Below, in pieces: positions 1 through 7,223 of a stretch of DNA of 13,940 bases. A program made the translations under genes and the position numbers. Under the pieces are notes generated by a model that saw only the letters and a program-made list of their open reading frames with translations, did not search any database and was not told the origin of the DNA. Positions within the stretch are counted from its first letter, which is position 1. The number at the start of each line of letters is the position of its first letter. This stretch comes from an uncultured Lachnospiraceae bacterium (GTDB taxonomy: Bacteria > Bacillota > Clostridia > Lachnospirales > Lachnospiraceae), in contig CAJUFN010000030.1 in NCBI GenBank assembly GCA_910585545.1, positions 1 to 13,940 on the forward strand. The letters run 5' to 3'.

Positions 1-34
1 AAGGTTTTTAATAGATTTAAACAATAAAAAAACA

Positions 35-53
35 GGTAGTTTTTGACACTACC
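35..53. other. Small inverted repeat upstream of the Nudix gene
   Basis: GGTAGT and ACTACC form a perfect 6-bp stem around a 7-nt loop, 24 nt before the start codon of the NudC-like gene. A TTGACA lies inside it at 43-48, but no -10 box sits at a proper distance. The repeat could be an operator, an mRNA 5' hairpin or chance. The rest of 1-76 is AT-rich and shows no gene. Confidence 0.25.
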
Positions 54-76
54 AAAAGTAACAGGGGGGCAAAGAG

Positions 77-907
77 ATGATTCAGGAAATCTTGCCGCAC
101 GTTTACAAAAATGAATATTATCCATATAAACCAGAGGATGACAGTGTGGTACTTATCTATCAGAAGAGAGAAATATTTCTGAAAAAAGGAGAAGGAATGA
201 TTACATATCCATGTTATAAAGAGGTCAAAGGGGTTGCGGTTACCTATTTATTTGAGATTGATGGCAGGAAATATTTTCTGGCAGACGCTGCGATAAGTAA
301 ACAATTGGCAGGATATACATGGGAAAATCTTTCTCTTTTACGGCAGGCAAAGCCGCAGCATCTCGCGTTTGCGGGGATTACTGGAGCACAGCTTTCCTGT
401 TGGTATGAGATGCATAGATTTTGCGGAGGATGTAAAACGCCTATGCAGCATGATAAGAAAGAACGGATGCTGTACTGTGAAAATTGCCATTCCATGGAAT
501 ATCCGAAAATATGTCCGGCAGTGATTGTCGCAGTGATTGACAGAAGCGGCAGAGAGGATAAGATTCTGGTATCGAAATACGCGAATCGGGAGTATCAACG
601 ATATGCTTTGATTGCAGGATTTGCGGAGATTGGAGAGAGTATTGAGGATACGGTGCGGCGTGAGGTGATGGAGGAAGTCGGACTTAGGATCAAAAATATT
701 AAGTATTATAAAAGTCAGCCATGGTCATTTACGGATTCGCTGCTATTTGGATTCGTTGTGGAACTGGATGGAGATAATACTATTACACTGGAGGAAGAGG
801 AACTTTCGGTGGCAGAGTGGAAGACGAGAGAGGAACTGCATATGGATGGTCCGGAAATCAGTCTGACGCGTGAAATGATGTGGCAGTTTAAGGTGGGGAA
901 TATTTAA
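77..907 (+). CDS. nudC: NudC-type NAD(+)/NADH pyrophosphatase (Nudix hydrolase)
   Basis: This is a predicted cytosolic enzyme that cleaves NAD(H) to NMN(H) and AMP; NudC family members also remove NAD caps from RNA. The 276-residue length fits the family (E. coli NudC is 257). A four-cysteine zinc ribbon is complete (C116, C119, C134, C137). The Nudix box begins at G181 and keeps the G-x5-E-x7-R-E-x2-E-E-x-G pattern. It is followed at 213-218 by SQPWSF, the SQPW motif that separates NudC from other Nudix enzymes. The start follows a purine-rich AGGGGGG at a workable distance. The gene stands alone, convergent with the next gene, and its stop codon lies inside a hairpin. The family assignment is firm; whether NADH or capped RNA is the main substrate here cannot be read from the sequence. 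Confidence 0.93.
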   Translation: MIQEILPHVYKNEYYPYKPEDDSVVLIYQKREIFLKKGEGMITYPCYKEVKGVAVTYLFEIDGRKYFLADAAISKQLAGYTWENLSLLRQAKPQHLAFAGITGAQLSCWYEMHRFCGGCKTPMQHDKKERMLYCENCHSMEYPKICPAVIVAVIDRSGREDKILVSKYANREYQRYALIAGFAEIGESIEDTVRREVMEEVGLRIKNIKYYKSQPWSFTDSLLFGFVVELDGDNTITLEEEELSVAEWKTREELHMDGPEISLTREMMWQFKVGNI

Positions 908-920
908 AAAAATATTCCCC
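895..920. terminator. Perfect 11-bp hairpin over the nudC stop codon
   Basis: GGGGAATATTT (895-905) pairs perfectly with AAATATTCCCC (910-920) around an AAAA loop, so the stem holds the nudC stop codon (905-907). No T-tract follows on the plus strand, so it is not a canonical Rho-independent terminator. It may protect the mRNA 3' end or end transcription between the two convergent genes. Confidence 0.45.
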
Positions 921-921
921 T

Positions 922-963
922 GCTGCTTATCTTGGGTTACTTATCTTGAGTTACTTATCGTTT
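922..963. repeat. Three 14-nt tandem repeats at a convergent gene junction
   Basis: Three imperfect copies with a 14-nt period sit at 922-935, 936-949 and 950-963, sharing the core CTTATC. The last copy overlaps the 3' end and stop codon (955-957) of the minus-strand gene. Read on the minus strand, each copy contains TAA. The period is not a multiple of three, so expansion would shift the frame. This looks like a small slippage duplication. Confidence 0.55.
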
Positions 964-1881
964 GATTGATTGGGCCATACGATGATAGGTATGGCGTACT
1001 CCGCGGATGGCAACGCTGTAGGCAAAAATATTTTCCGGCAGAGCCATACCTACATAGCCGGAGTCGCCGATATGGTGGATGTCGGTGCCTGTCATCTTAC
1101 ATTCTAAGGCAATTCGCTTGATGGTTTCTGTATCAGCGCCTTCCTGAGAAGTTCCGATAGAAGTGATTGTAAGTTTTCCAAGGCTGTGCGCATAGCTTAC
1201 CAGAGAACGAATATATTCCGTTGTGATGCCGGGAACGGTGCCAGGTGCAGGCAGCAAAATAATGTCAGCGCCTGCGTTTGCAAAAAGGAGGATATCGTCT
1301 TTCGTAATAATGTTTTCTCCGCCCTCACCGATGACACCGGCAGCGTGCATTTTGCCTGCGGCAAGTACGATTTTACTTTTAAGTTTGGCAGAGATATTTT
1401 TTAAGGAAGAAGCAATGGCTTCATTGCTCACGCCATTTCCCGGATTCCCTGTCAGAACGATCATATCCACACCCATTTCCTGTGCGCGTACTGCATTTTC
1501 TACAGTTGCGTAACGGCCCTTGCTCATTGCCCATAAAGTGTCTGCATTTTCGGTTGTAACATTTTCTTCGACCGGTTCTAAATTGATGCCAACCATACGT
1601 CCGGTCAGTCGTTTTACTTCACGAACGGTTTCTTCTGCGGATACGTCTGGCAATGAATGGATAATGGGATTCCATACATCAAACATATTTAATAAAATCA
1701 AGTCTGCGCCAAGAGAAGCTGTAAACTCTGCATTGGTAACGTCTGTAAGGAGGGGTGGAATCAAGCCGATGGTTTCGCTTGCAAGGACGCGTCCTTCACT
1801 TCCGGCGATTGCGGAAATAAAGTCTTCTTTGGAAAGTTGAGTAAGTTCGGTTGGGGTCATATTCAAAATTCGTTTCGCCAT
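955..1881 (-). CDS. Conserved TIM-barrel-like protein of unknown function
   Basis: This 308-residue protein has alternating hydrophobic strands and helices of a (beta/alpha)8 type: GADLILLNMF, GRMVGINLEP, GVDMIVLTGNPG, SKIVLAAGK, GADIILLPAPGT and KLTITSIGTSQEG. It has no signal peptide or membrane segment. I recall homologues in Firmicutes annotated variously as PEP phosphonomutase-like, HAD-like or DUF7916, often near sugar-uptake genes, but I cannot confirm the family here. The glycine-rich TGNPGNG and PAPGT loops suggest phosphate binding at the C-terminal face of a barrel, which is inference. The start has GAGGA upstream on the minus strand and a promoter at 1921-1949. No enzymatic reaction can be assigned. 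Confidence 0.75.
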   Translation of the reverse strand: MAKRILNMTPTELTQLSKEDFISAIAGSEGRVLASETIGLIPPLLTDVTNAEFTASLGADLILLNMFDVWNPIIHSLPDVSAEETVREVKRLTGRMVGINLEPVEENVTTENADTLWAMSKGRYATVENAVRAQEMGVDMIVLTGNPGNGVSNEAIASSLKNISAKLKSKIVLAAGKMHAAGVIGEGGENIITKDDILLFANAGADIILLPAPGTVPGITTEYIRSLVSYAHSLGKLTITSIGTSQEGADTETIKRIALECKMTGTDIHHIGDSGYVGMALPENIFAYSVAIRGVRHTYHRMAQSIKR

Positions 1882-1920
1882 TTGTTTATCCTCATTTCAA
1901 TAAATTTAAAGTTTGTCTTT

Positions 1921-1949
1921 ATTATATGCATAAGCCATTCATAAAACAA
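1921..1949 (-). promoter_or_regulatory. Sigma-A promoter for the minus-strand TIM-barrel gene
   Basis: On the minus strand TTGTTT (1949-1944) is followed after exactly 17 nt by a perfect TATAAT (1926-1921), about 40 nt before the start codon at 1881. The -35 is weak and the -10 is consensus. Confidence 0.6.
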
Positions 1950-1954
1950 GGGTG

Positions 1955-1983
1955 TTGACAAGTTTTAATTTTATCGGTAGACT
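1955..1983 (+). promoter_or_regulatory. Sigma-A promoter for the YitT gene
   Basis: A consensus TTGACA (1955-1960), a 17-nt spacer and TAGACT (1978-1983) point toward the YitT gene and leave a leader of roughly 95 nt. A second TATAAT at 2009-2014 lacks a good -35. The -35 boxes of the two divergent promoters are only 5 bp apart, so the two genes could share an operator or compete for polymerase. Confidence 0.6.
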
Positions 1984-2083
1984 ATGAATGAGAAGAGCAT
2001 TTGCGGATTATAATTTAAATTCGTAGATGTTCTTTTTTGTATTGGCAAAGATTGCTTTAGCATTTTATAGAAAGAGGTGTCGG

Positions 2084-2941
2084 ATGAAAGAAAAGAAATC
2101 ACTAACATTAGGGATAGATATAGCGGTAGATATGATCGGAGGAATCTTGATTGCACTTGGGACATACAATTTTGCAGCAGCAGCGAATTTTCCGATGGTT
2201 GGAATCAACGGAATCGCGCTTATTTTTTATCATATCTTTGGAACTCCGATCGGACTCATGGCGATATTTTTAAATATACCGATAGCGATTGGTTGTTTTA
2301 AGATTCTTGGAAGAAGTTTCTTTCTAAGGTCCATTCGGACCATCGTGATTACCTCTGTGATCATGGACTATATCGCACCGTTGTTTCCGGTTTATGAAGG
2401 AGACCGTCTGTTGGCGGCGATTTGTACCGGAATCTTGTCAGGACTTGGCTTTGCATTGATTTATATGCGGAATTCATCTACGGGTGGAGTTGATTTTGTG
2501 ATGTTGTCTGTGAAAGCGAAGAAACCTCATATTTCTATGGGGAAAATTACATTTGTACTGGATTTTATTGTAGTTTTGATAGGAACGATAGTCGTATCGC
2601 GCGACATGGACAGCCTGATATACGGAATTATTATCACATATCTGATATCAATCGTGCTTGATAAGGTGATGTATGGCATTGATGCGGGAAAACTCACGTT
2701 GATCATCACAGATTTTCCGGAACGGGTCGCAGAAAAAATCGATACGCTTGTCGGAAGGGGAGCTACCTTTGTGAAGGCAGAAGGAAGTTTTAGCCATGAG
2801 AAGAAAGATATTGTAATGTGTGCCTGCAATAACAAGCAGATGTTTGCCATTCGAAATGCGGTAAAAGAAATAGACCGGCATGCGTTTGTGATCATTATGG
2901 AATCCAACGAAGTGCTCGGAGAAGGGTTTAAGAATCATTAA
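2084..2941 (+). CDS. YitT family membrane protein with C-terminal DUF2179 domain
   Basis: This is a predicted integral membrane protein of 285 residues with about five or six hydrophobic segments over the first two thirds, including a GGILIALGTYNFAAAANFP segment typical of the YitT_membrane (DUF161) family and FALIYMRNSSTGGVDF between helices. The C-terminal soluble domain (from about KLTLIITDFPERV) matches DUF2179, a small ligand-binding-like fold. The substrate is unknown; members are often called YitT or YqfU and are sometimes suspected to be transporters. An in-frame ATG at 2027 exists, but ATG 2084 is chosen because AAAGAGGTG lies just upstream and the protein then begins with the family's usual short basic N-terminus. 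The gene is monocistronic, convergent with pepT. Confidence 0.9.
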   Translation: MKEKKSLTLGIDIAVDMIGGILIALGTYNFAAAANFPMVGINGIALIFYHIFGTPIGLMAIFLNIPIAIGCFKILGRSFFLRSIRTIVITSVIMDYIAPLFPVYEGDRLLAAICTGILSGLGFALIYMRNSSTGGVDFVMLSVKAKKPHISMGKITFVLDFIVVLIGTIVVSRDMDSLIYGIIITYLISIVLDKVMYGIDAGKLTLIITDFPERVAEKIDTLVGRGATFVKAEGSFSHEKKDIVMCACNNKQMFAIRNAVKEIDRHAFVIIMESNEVLGEGFKNH

Positions 2942-2964
2942 AAAGGCAGGAAGGTTTTAAGTTG

Positions 2965-2990
2965 GGGACGCAGTTAAAGAGCTGCGTCCC
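2965..2990. terminator. Hairpin between convergent yitT and pepT
   Basis: GGGACGCAG (2965-2973) and CTGCGTCCC (2982-2990) form a perfect 9-bp GC-rich stem with an 8-nt loop, central in the 77-bp gap between the two gene ends. T-tracts on either side are weak, but position and strength suggest a bidirectional terminator. Confidence 0.65.
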
Positions 2991-3018
2991 TGAATTGTTG
3001 TAAAGCATACGCCATCGT

Positions 3019-4224
3019 TTATCGTGCCAGTTCGACGAGAATATCCGTTGTAATATCGAGTGCCTCCACGGTAGTATGTTCATATGGTCCATGGAATGCA
3101 TAGCCGCCGGTGCCGAGGTTCGGGCAAGGCAGACCGTCGTATGACAGTCGGCAGCCGTCGGTTCCGCCGCGTACCGGAAGGATGTCCCAGTTGACACCTG
3201 CATTTTCGCAGGCTTTTTTTGCATTTTCAATTAAATGCATATGATGCTGAATGATTTCTGCCATGTTGCGATATTGTTCTTCGATCGATAACTCGACAGT
3301 GCCCTCGCCCCATTTTTCATTCAGGGTCTTAGCAATCAAGCGTAAGGTTTTTTGCTTGGCATCGAAGCTTGCAGCATCATGATCACGTACGATATAGTGA
3401 AGTTCAGCGCTGCAGGCATCACCCTTCATGCTGTTTAAATGATAGAAACCTTCATAACCTTCGGTTCCGCGAGGGGTTTCGCATCCCGGAAGGAGACTGT
3501 TGATTTCCATTGCGACCAGACTTGCGTTGATCATGGTATCTTTGGAATCGCCTGGATGTACGGCAAACCCGTTGATTTTAAAATCGGCGCGGCAGGCGTT
3601 GAAAGTTTCATATTGAATGTCGCCTTCCTTGCCGCCGTCTACCGTGTAGGCAAATTCAGCGCCAAATTTAGGAATGTCAAAATGGTCGGCGCCTGCTCCG
3701 ATTTCCTCATCCGGAGTAAATGCAATGCTAATCTGCCCGTGCGGGATATTTTCATTGATCAGGCGTTCTGCCATGGTCATAATCGTGGCAACTCCGGCCT
3801 TATCATCTACGCCAAGGATCGTATTTCCATCGGAAGTGATCAACGTACGGCCTTTTAATAATGGAAGATGAGGAAAATCTTTCACGGAAAGGATACGTCC
3901 GCTGTCACCAAGCGGAAAATCACAGCCATCATAGTTTGGGGTAATGACAGGCTGAATCGGAGCTTCGGTGTAGTCCTTTACGGTATCCATATGGGCGATG
4001 AAACCAAGCTTGATATCATTTTCATGTCCTTGTGTTGCCGGGATGATTCCATATACGACTCCAAATTCATCAACATGTGCGTTTGCTACGCCGAGTTCTT
4101 TCAATTCGTCAGCCAGCATGTTTGCAAGAACAAGCTGACAGTCCGATGATGGCACGGTTTGACTGAATTCGTCGCTAGGGGTTTTTACTGTTACATATTT
4201 TAATAATCTTTCATATGCTCTCAT
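3019..4224 (-). CDS. pepT: Tripeptidase T (PepT, M20 zinc peptidase)
   Basis: This cytosolic aminotripeptidase releases the N-terminal residue from tripeptides, a last step in peptide use. The 401-residue length is typical. The dinuclear zinc ligands of the M20 family are all in place: H78 in AHMDT with D80, D140 in ILGVDDKAG, the catalytic base E173 with ligand E174 in TPDEEIGAG, D196 in YTVDGG and H378 in GGYAFHGPYEH. RGGTDG lies just before the last histidine, as in E. coli PepT. The start has GGAGGAAG upstream on the minus strand. The gene is monocistronic, divergent from the CoA-disulfide reductase gene. No convincing promoter was found for it in 4225-4300. Confidence 0.95.
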   Translation of the reverse strand: MRAYERLLKYVTVKTPSDEFSQTVPSSDCQLVLANMLADELKELGVANAHVDEFGVVYGIIPATQGHENDIKLGFIAHMDTVKDYTEAPIQPVITPNYDGCDFPLGDSGRILSVKDFPHLPLLKGRTLITSDGNTILGVDDKAGVATIMTMAERLINENIPHGQISIAFTPDEEIGAGADHFDIPKFGAEFAYTVDGGKEGDIQYETFNACRADFKINGFAVHPGDSKDTMINASLVAMEINSLLPGCETPRGTEGYEGFYHLNSMKGDACSAELHYIVRDHDAASFDAKQKTLRLIAKTLNEKWGEGTVELSIEEQYRNMAEIIQHHMHLIENAKKACENAGVNWDILPVRGGTDGCRLSYDGLPCPNLGTGGYAFHGPYEHTTVEALDITTDILVELAR

Positions 4225-4285
4225 TTTTCTTCCTCCATAGAATGGTAAAATGTCTTCTGATAGTGTAACATTTTTTGCGAGAATC

Positions 4286-4294
4286 TGCTATAGT
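4286..4294 (+). promoter_or_regulatory. Extended -10 promoter element before the CoA-disulfide reductase gene
   Basis: TGCTATAGT has the TGn extension and a near-consensus -10 box but no good -35 at 17 nt. A start site about 7 nt downstream would fall near 4301, giving a leader of about 115 nt before the start codon at 4415. Confidence 0.45.
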
Positions 4295-4300
4295 ATTTCT

Positions 4301-4390
4301 ATGAGAAAAAACAGCAGAAAAACAGGAATGCGTAGTGTGACAGAATCACAGAAAGAACTGTGTATTTTCGATAAGCTTATAGAAAAATGA
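4301..4390 (+). CDS. Possible 29-codon leader ORF
   Basis: ATG at 4301 opens a 29-residue frame ending in TGA at 4388-4390, 24 nt before the next gene. It is basic at the N-terminus (RKNSRKTGMR) and amphipathic later (ELCIFDKLIEK). No ribosome binding site precedes it, but the start predicted from the -10 at 4289-4294 would fall on or near its ATG, so it could be translated leaderless. I do not recognise the peptide. It may be a leader peptide, the remnant of a lost gene, or chance. Confidence 0.2.
   Translation: MRKNSRKTGMRSVTESQKELCIFDKLIEK
4336..4350. promoter_or_regulatory. Candidate operator TGTGA-N5-TCACA
   Basis: A perfect dyad TGTGA CAGAA TCACA lies about 35 nt downstream of the putative start site for the CoA-disulfide reductase transcript. 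It resembles Crp/Fnr-family half-sites, but the spacer is 5 rather than 6. The overlapping CACAG-AAAGAA-CTGTG (4347-4362) could form an alternative RNA hairpin. If it is an operator, its position would suit roadblock repression. The assignment is tentative. Confidence 0.3.
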
Positions 4391-4414
4391 TGTTAGATTT
4401 AGGAGGATATTTGT

Positions 4415-6097
4415 ATGAAAGTGGTTATTGTAGGTGGTGTGGCAGGCGGCGCTACGGCAGCAGCAAGACTTCGCCGTCTGGATGAAACGGCCGAGATTAT
4501 TATATTGGAACGAAGCGGATATATTTCTTATGCGAATTGCGGGCTCCCATATTATGTTGGAGGAGAGATTACCAGAAGGGGTGCGCTTACGCTTCAAACT
4601 CCGGAGAGTTTCTTTCGAAGATTTCGCATAGATGTTCGTGTACGCCAGGAAGTGGTTTCGGTTGATGCCAAGAAAAAATGTGTGACTGTCAGAAATATAG
4701 AAAGTGGCAGTGATTATACAGAAAACTATGATAAATTGATTCTTGCGCCGGGAGCAAAACCAGTACGGCCGAATCTTCCGGGAATGGAAAGTGAAAACAT
4801 ATTTACGCTGCGAACGGTAGAAGATACGTTTAGAATCTATGATTTTATTGAAGAGAACAAACCAAGATCAGCGGTGATCATAGGGGGAGGCTTTATCGGA
4901 CTTGAAATGGCTGAGAACCTTGTGAACAGGGGAATCTTTGCAGCAGTTGTACAGCGTCCAAAGCAAGTCATGTCTCCAATCGATGCGGACATGGCAGCTA
5001 TCGTACATAATCATTTGCGAAGCAAAGGGGTAGAATTGCTGCTTGGGGCTTCGGTAGAAGGATTTGAGGTAAGAGACGGAAGAATTTATACGCAGATAGC
5101 AGGCCAGGAAGCGAAAGGAGCTGACATGGTGATTCTTGCAGTCGGAGTAGTGCCGGAAAGTACGCTCGCAGAAGAAGCAGGACTTGCTTTGGGTGTGAAG
5201 AAAGCAATTAAGGTAAATGCACATATGCAGACGAGCGAACCGGATATCTATGCCGTGGGAGATGCAGTAGAGGTAGCGCATTTTGTTACGAGGGAAAAGG
5301 CTCTTATCTCTTTGGCAGGTCCTGCAAATAAGCAAGGAAGAATCGCAGCAGATCATATTTGTGGAATCGAAAGCAGTTATAAAGGGTCGCAGGGTTCTTC
5401 TGTTCTGAAATTATTTGACCTTACGATTGCTTCTACAGGGCTTAATACGCGCGGAGCGAAGGCAGCGGGAATCGATATGGATGCCGTGATTTTAAGTCCG
5501 GCGTCTCATGCGACCTATTATCCGGGAGCAGGAAGTATGACGATGAAGGTCTTGTTTGAAAAGAAGACCGGAAAGATTTTGGGAGCACAGATTGTTGGCT
5601 TTGCCGGTGTCGATAAGCGTATCGATGTGCTTGCAACCGCGATTCGTGCAAAGATGACGGCATTTGATCTGACAGAGTTAGACCTGGCATATGCACCGCC
5701 GTATTCTTCGGCGAAAGATCCGGTCAATATGGCAGGCTACGCAATGGAAAATATATTGACAGGCAAAATAGAACAGGTGCAATGGGAAGATGTTTTAGCA
5801 GCAAAGGAATCGGCAATTCTTTTGGATGCGAGAACAGATTACGAATATGAAAATGGGCATGTAGAAAATGCAAAGCATATTCCGGTAGACGAATTGCGGG
5901 AAAGAATGAATGAACTTTCCAAAGACAGGACATATTATGTATATTGTCAGAGTGGATTGCGAAGTTATCTTGCTTGCCGCATCTTGTGTCAGAATGGATA
6001 TGCATGTTATAATGTTGCAGGCGGTTATGGATTCTATCAGCAAAGCCTTAGGGATCAGGCGCCGGAACCGAAAGGGAAAGGGCCATGCGGACTATAA
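4415..6097 (+). CDS. CoA-disulfide reductase-type flavoprotein with C-terminal rhodanese domain
   Basis: This is a cytosolic FAD- and NAD(P)H-dependent reductase of low-molecular-weight or CoA-linked disulfides, persulfides or polysulfides. The N-terminal FAD fold begins MKVVIVGGVAGG. C42 in SYANCGLPYY is the single active-site cysteine of the CoADR/Npsr/NADH-oxidase group. The NAD(P)H-binding GGGFIGLEMAE lies near residue 157, and the second FAD motif (EPDIYAVGDAVE) and the dimerisation domain follow. From about residue 458 a rhodanese domain carries the loop CQSGLR with its cysteine at C511, so the 560-residue protein is a CDR-rhodanese fusion of the type studied in Bacillus anthracis and Shewanella (Npsr). 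It ends in a lysine-rich GPCGL tail with an extra cysteine. AGGAGG precedes the start. A polysulfide or persulfide substrate is likelier than CoA disulfide because of the rhodanese domain, which is inference. Confidence 0.9.
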   Translation: MKVVIVGGVAGGATAAARLRRLDETAEIIILERSGYISYANCGLPYYVGGEITRRGALTLQTPESFFRRFRIDVRVRQEVVSVDAKKKCVTVRNIESGSDYTENYDKLILAPGAKPVRPNLPGMESENIFTLRTVEDTFRIYDFIEENKPRSAVIIGGGFIGLEMAENLVNRGIFAAVVQRPKQVMSPIDADMAAIVHNHLRSKGVELLLGASVEGFEVRDGRIYTQIAGQEAKGADMVILAVGVVPESTLAEEAGLALGVKKAIKVNAHMQTSEPDIYAVGDAVEVAHFVTREKALISLAGPANKQGRIAADHICGIESSYKGSQGSSVLKLFDLTIASTGLNTRGAKAAGIDMDAVILSPASHATYYPGAGSMTMKVLFEKKTGKILGAQIVGFAGVDKRIDVLATAIRAKMTAFDLTELDLAYAPPYSSAKDPVNMAGYAMENILTGKIEQVQWEDVLAAKESAILLDARTDYEYENGHVENAKHIPVDELRERMNELSKDRTYYVYCQSGLRSYLACRILCQNGYACYNVAGGYGFYQQSLRDQAPEPKGKGPCGL

Positions 6098-6150
6098 TTT
6101 ATAACCTATAACCTTCTAAAATCAGACAAGAAAAGAAAGGGAATAAAACG

Positions 6151-7146
6151 ATGTATGCTGCAGATGGAAAGCGTTACGATAAGATGAAATACAATCGCTG
6201 TGGGAAAAGCGGTTTGAAATTGCCGGAGGTATCCTTTGGACTTTGGCATAATTTTGGAGATACCGCTGTCTATGAAAATATGAGACAGATGTGTTTTACC
6301 GCGTTTGATAACGGTATTACGCATTTTGACCTTGCCAATAATTATGGACCGGCACCAGGGAGTGCGGAGAGTAATTTCGGAAAAATATTGAAAGAAGATT
6401 TACATCCATATCGGGATGAGCTGATCATCAGTACGAAGGCAGGATATACGATGTGGGATGGACCTTACGGGGACTTTGGAAGCCGCAAATATCTGATTGC
6501 AAGTCTTGATCAGAGTTTAAAGCGTATGGGGCTTGAGTATGTGGATATTTTCTATCATCACAGGATGGACAAAGAGACACCTTTGGAGGAGACGATGGGA
6601 GCGCTTTCCCAGATCGTGCGAAGCGGAAAGGCGATTTATGCGGGGCTTTCTAATTATGATGGGGAAACTTTGCATAAGGCATGTAGTATTTTGGAAGAAC
6701 TGAAGTGTCCGTTCATTATTAATCAGAATCGTTATTCCATTTTTGACCGGACGATTGAACAAAATGGCTTGAAAGAGGCAGCCGTAGAAGAGGGAAAAGG
6801 AATCATTGCATTTAGTCCATTAGCGCAGGGAATGTTGACGGATCGTTATTTGAAGGGTATTCCGTCCGACAGCCGTGTGATGACGGATGGCCGTTTCTTA
6901 AAAGAAGGGCAGTTGTCAGAAGAAAAATTGATGAAGATTCGTGCCTTGAATGAGATTGCCAAGGAGCGCGGAGAAAGTCTTGCAAGAATGGCATTGAAAT
7001 GGGTGTTGAAAGATGATGTGGTAACGAGCGTACTTGTCGGAGCATCCAAACCGGAGCAGCTTGTGGAGAACATTAAAGTGATAGAAAGTGCAGGATTCAC
7101 AGAGGAAGAGCTGCAGAAAATTGATGAAATCGTGGGATTAGAATAA
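6151..7146 (+). CDS. YghZ/Gpr-type aldo-keto reductase
   Basis: This NADPH-dependent aldehyde reductase of the AKR14 type is close in sequence to E. coli YghZ, an L-glyceraldehyde 3-phosphate reductase that also acts on methylglyoxal. Over 331 residues it keeps family hallmarks: CGKSGLKLP near the N-terminus, GLWHNFGD, HFDLANNYGPAPGSAE, ELIISTKAGY, DIFYHHRMD and the cofactor-end GASKPEQL. The catalytic tetrad is D60, Y65, K96 and H137. The start at 6151 matches the YghZ N-terminus and has AAAGGGA upstream. It lies 53 bp after the disulfide reductase gene and ahead of a strong terminator, so the two are probably co-transcribed as a redox/aldehyde-detoxification unit (inference). Confidence 0.93.
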   Translation: MYAADGKRYDKMKYNRCGKSGLKLPEVSFGLWHNFGDTAVYENMRQMCFTAFDNGITHFDLANNYGPAPGSAESNFGKILKEDLHPYRDELIISTKAGYTMWDGPYGDFGSRKYLIASLDQSLKRMGLEYVDIFYHHRMDKETPLEETMGALSQIVRSGKAIYAGLSNYDGETLHKACSILEELKCPFIINQNRYSIFDRTIEQNGLKEAAVEEGKGIIAFSPLAQGMLTDRYLKGIPSDSRVMTDGRFLKEGQLSEEKLMKIRALNEIAKERGESLARMALKWVLKDDVVTSVLVGASKPEQLVENIKVIESAGFTEEELQKIDEIVGLE

Positions 7147-7152
7147 GAAAGG

Positions 7153-7201
7153 CAGGTATCGGATCATTTGTCAGACGGGCAATGGTACGATACCTGTTTT
7201 T
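7153..7201 (+). terminator. Rho-independent terminator after the aldo-keto reductase gene
   Basis: CAGGTATCG (7153-7161) pairs perfectly with CGATACCTG (7188-7196), followed at once by TTTTT. The 26-nt loop is long and may hold a smaller stem. The next gene starts only 22 nt later, so it depends on read-through or on a promoter I cannot see. Confidence 0.85.
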
Positions 7202-7223
7202 GGAAAAAAACGGAAGGTGAGGG

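Noticed and set aside
2027..2083. Longer YitT start at 2027
   Set aside because: It has no ribosome binding site, lies just after a candidate -10 box and adds residues atypical of the family; ATG 2084 has a good site.
6093..6098. TATAAT at the end of the disulfide reductase gene as a promoter for the aldo-keto reductase gene
   Set aside because: There is no -35 box at a proper distance and no TGn extension; it overlaps the stop codon by chance.
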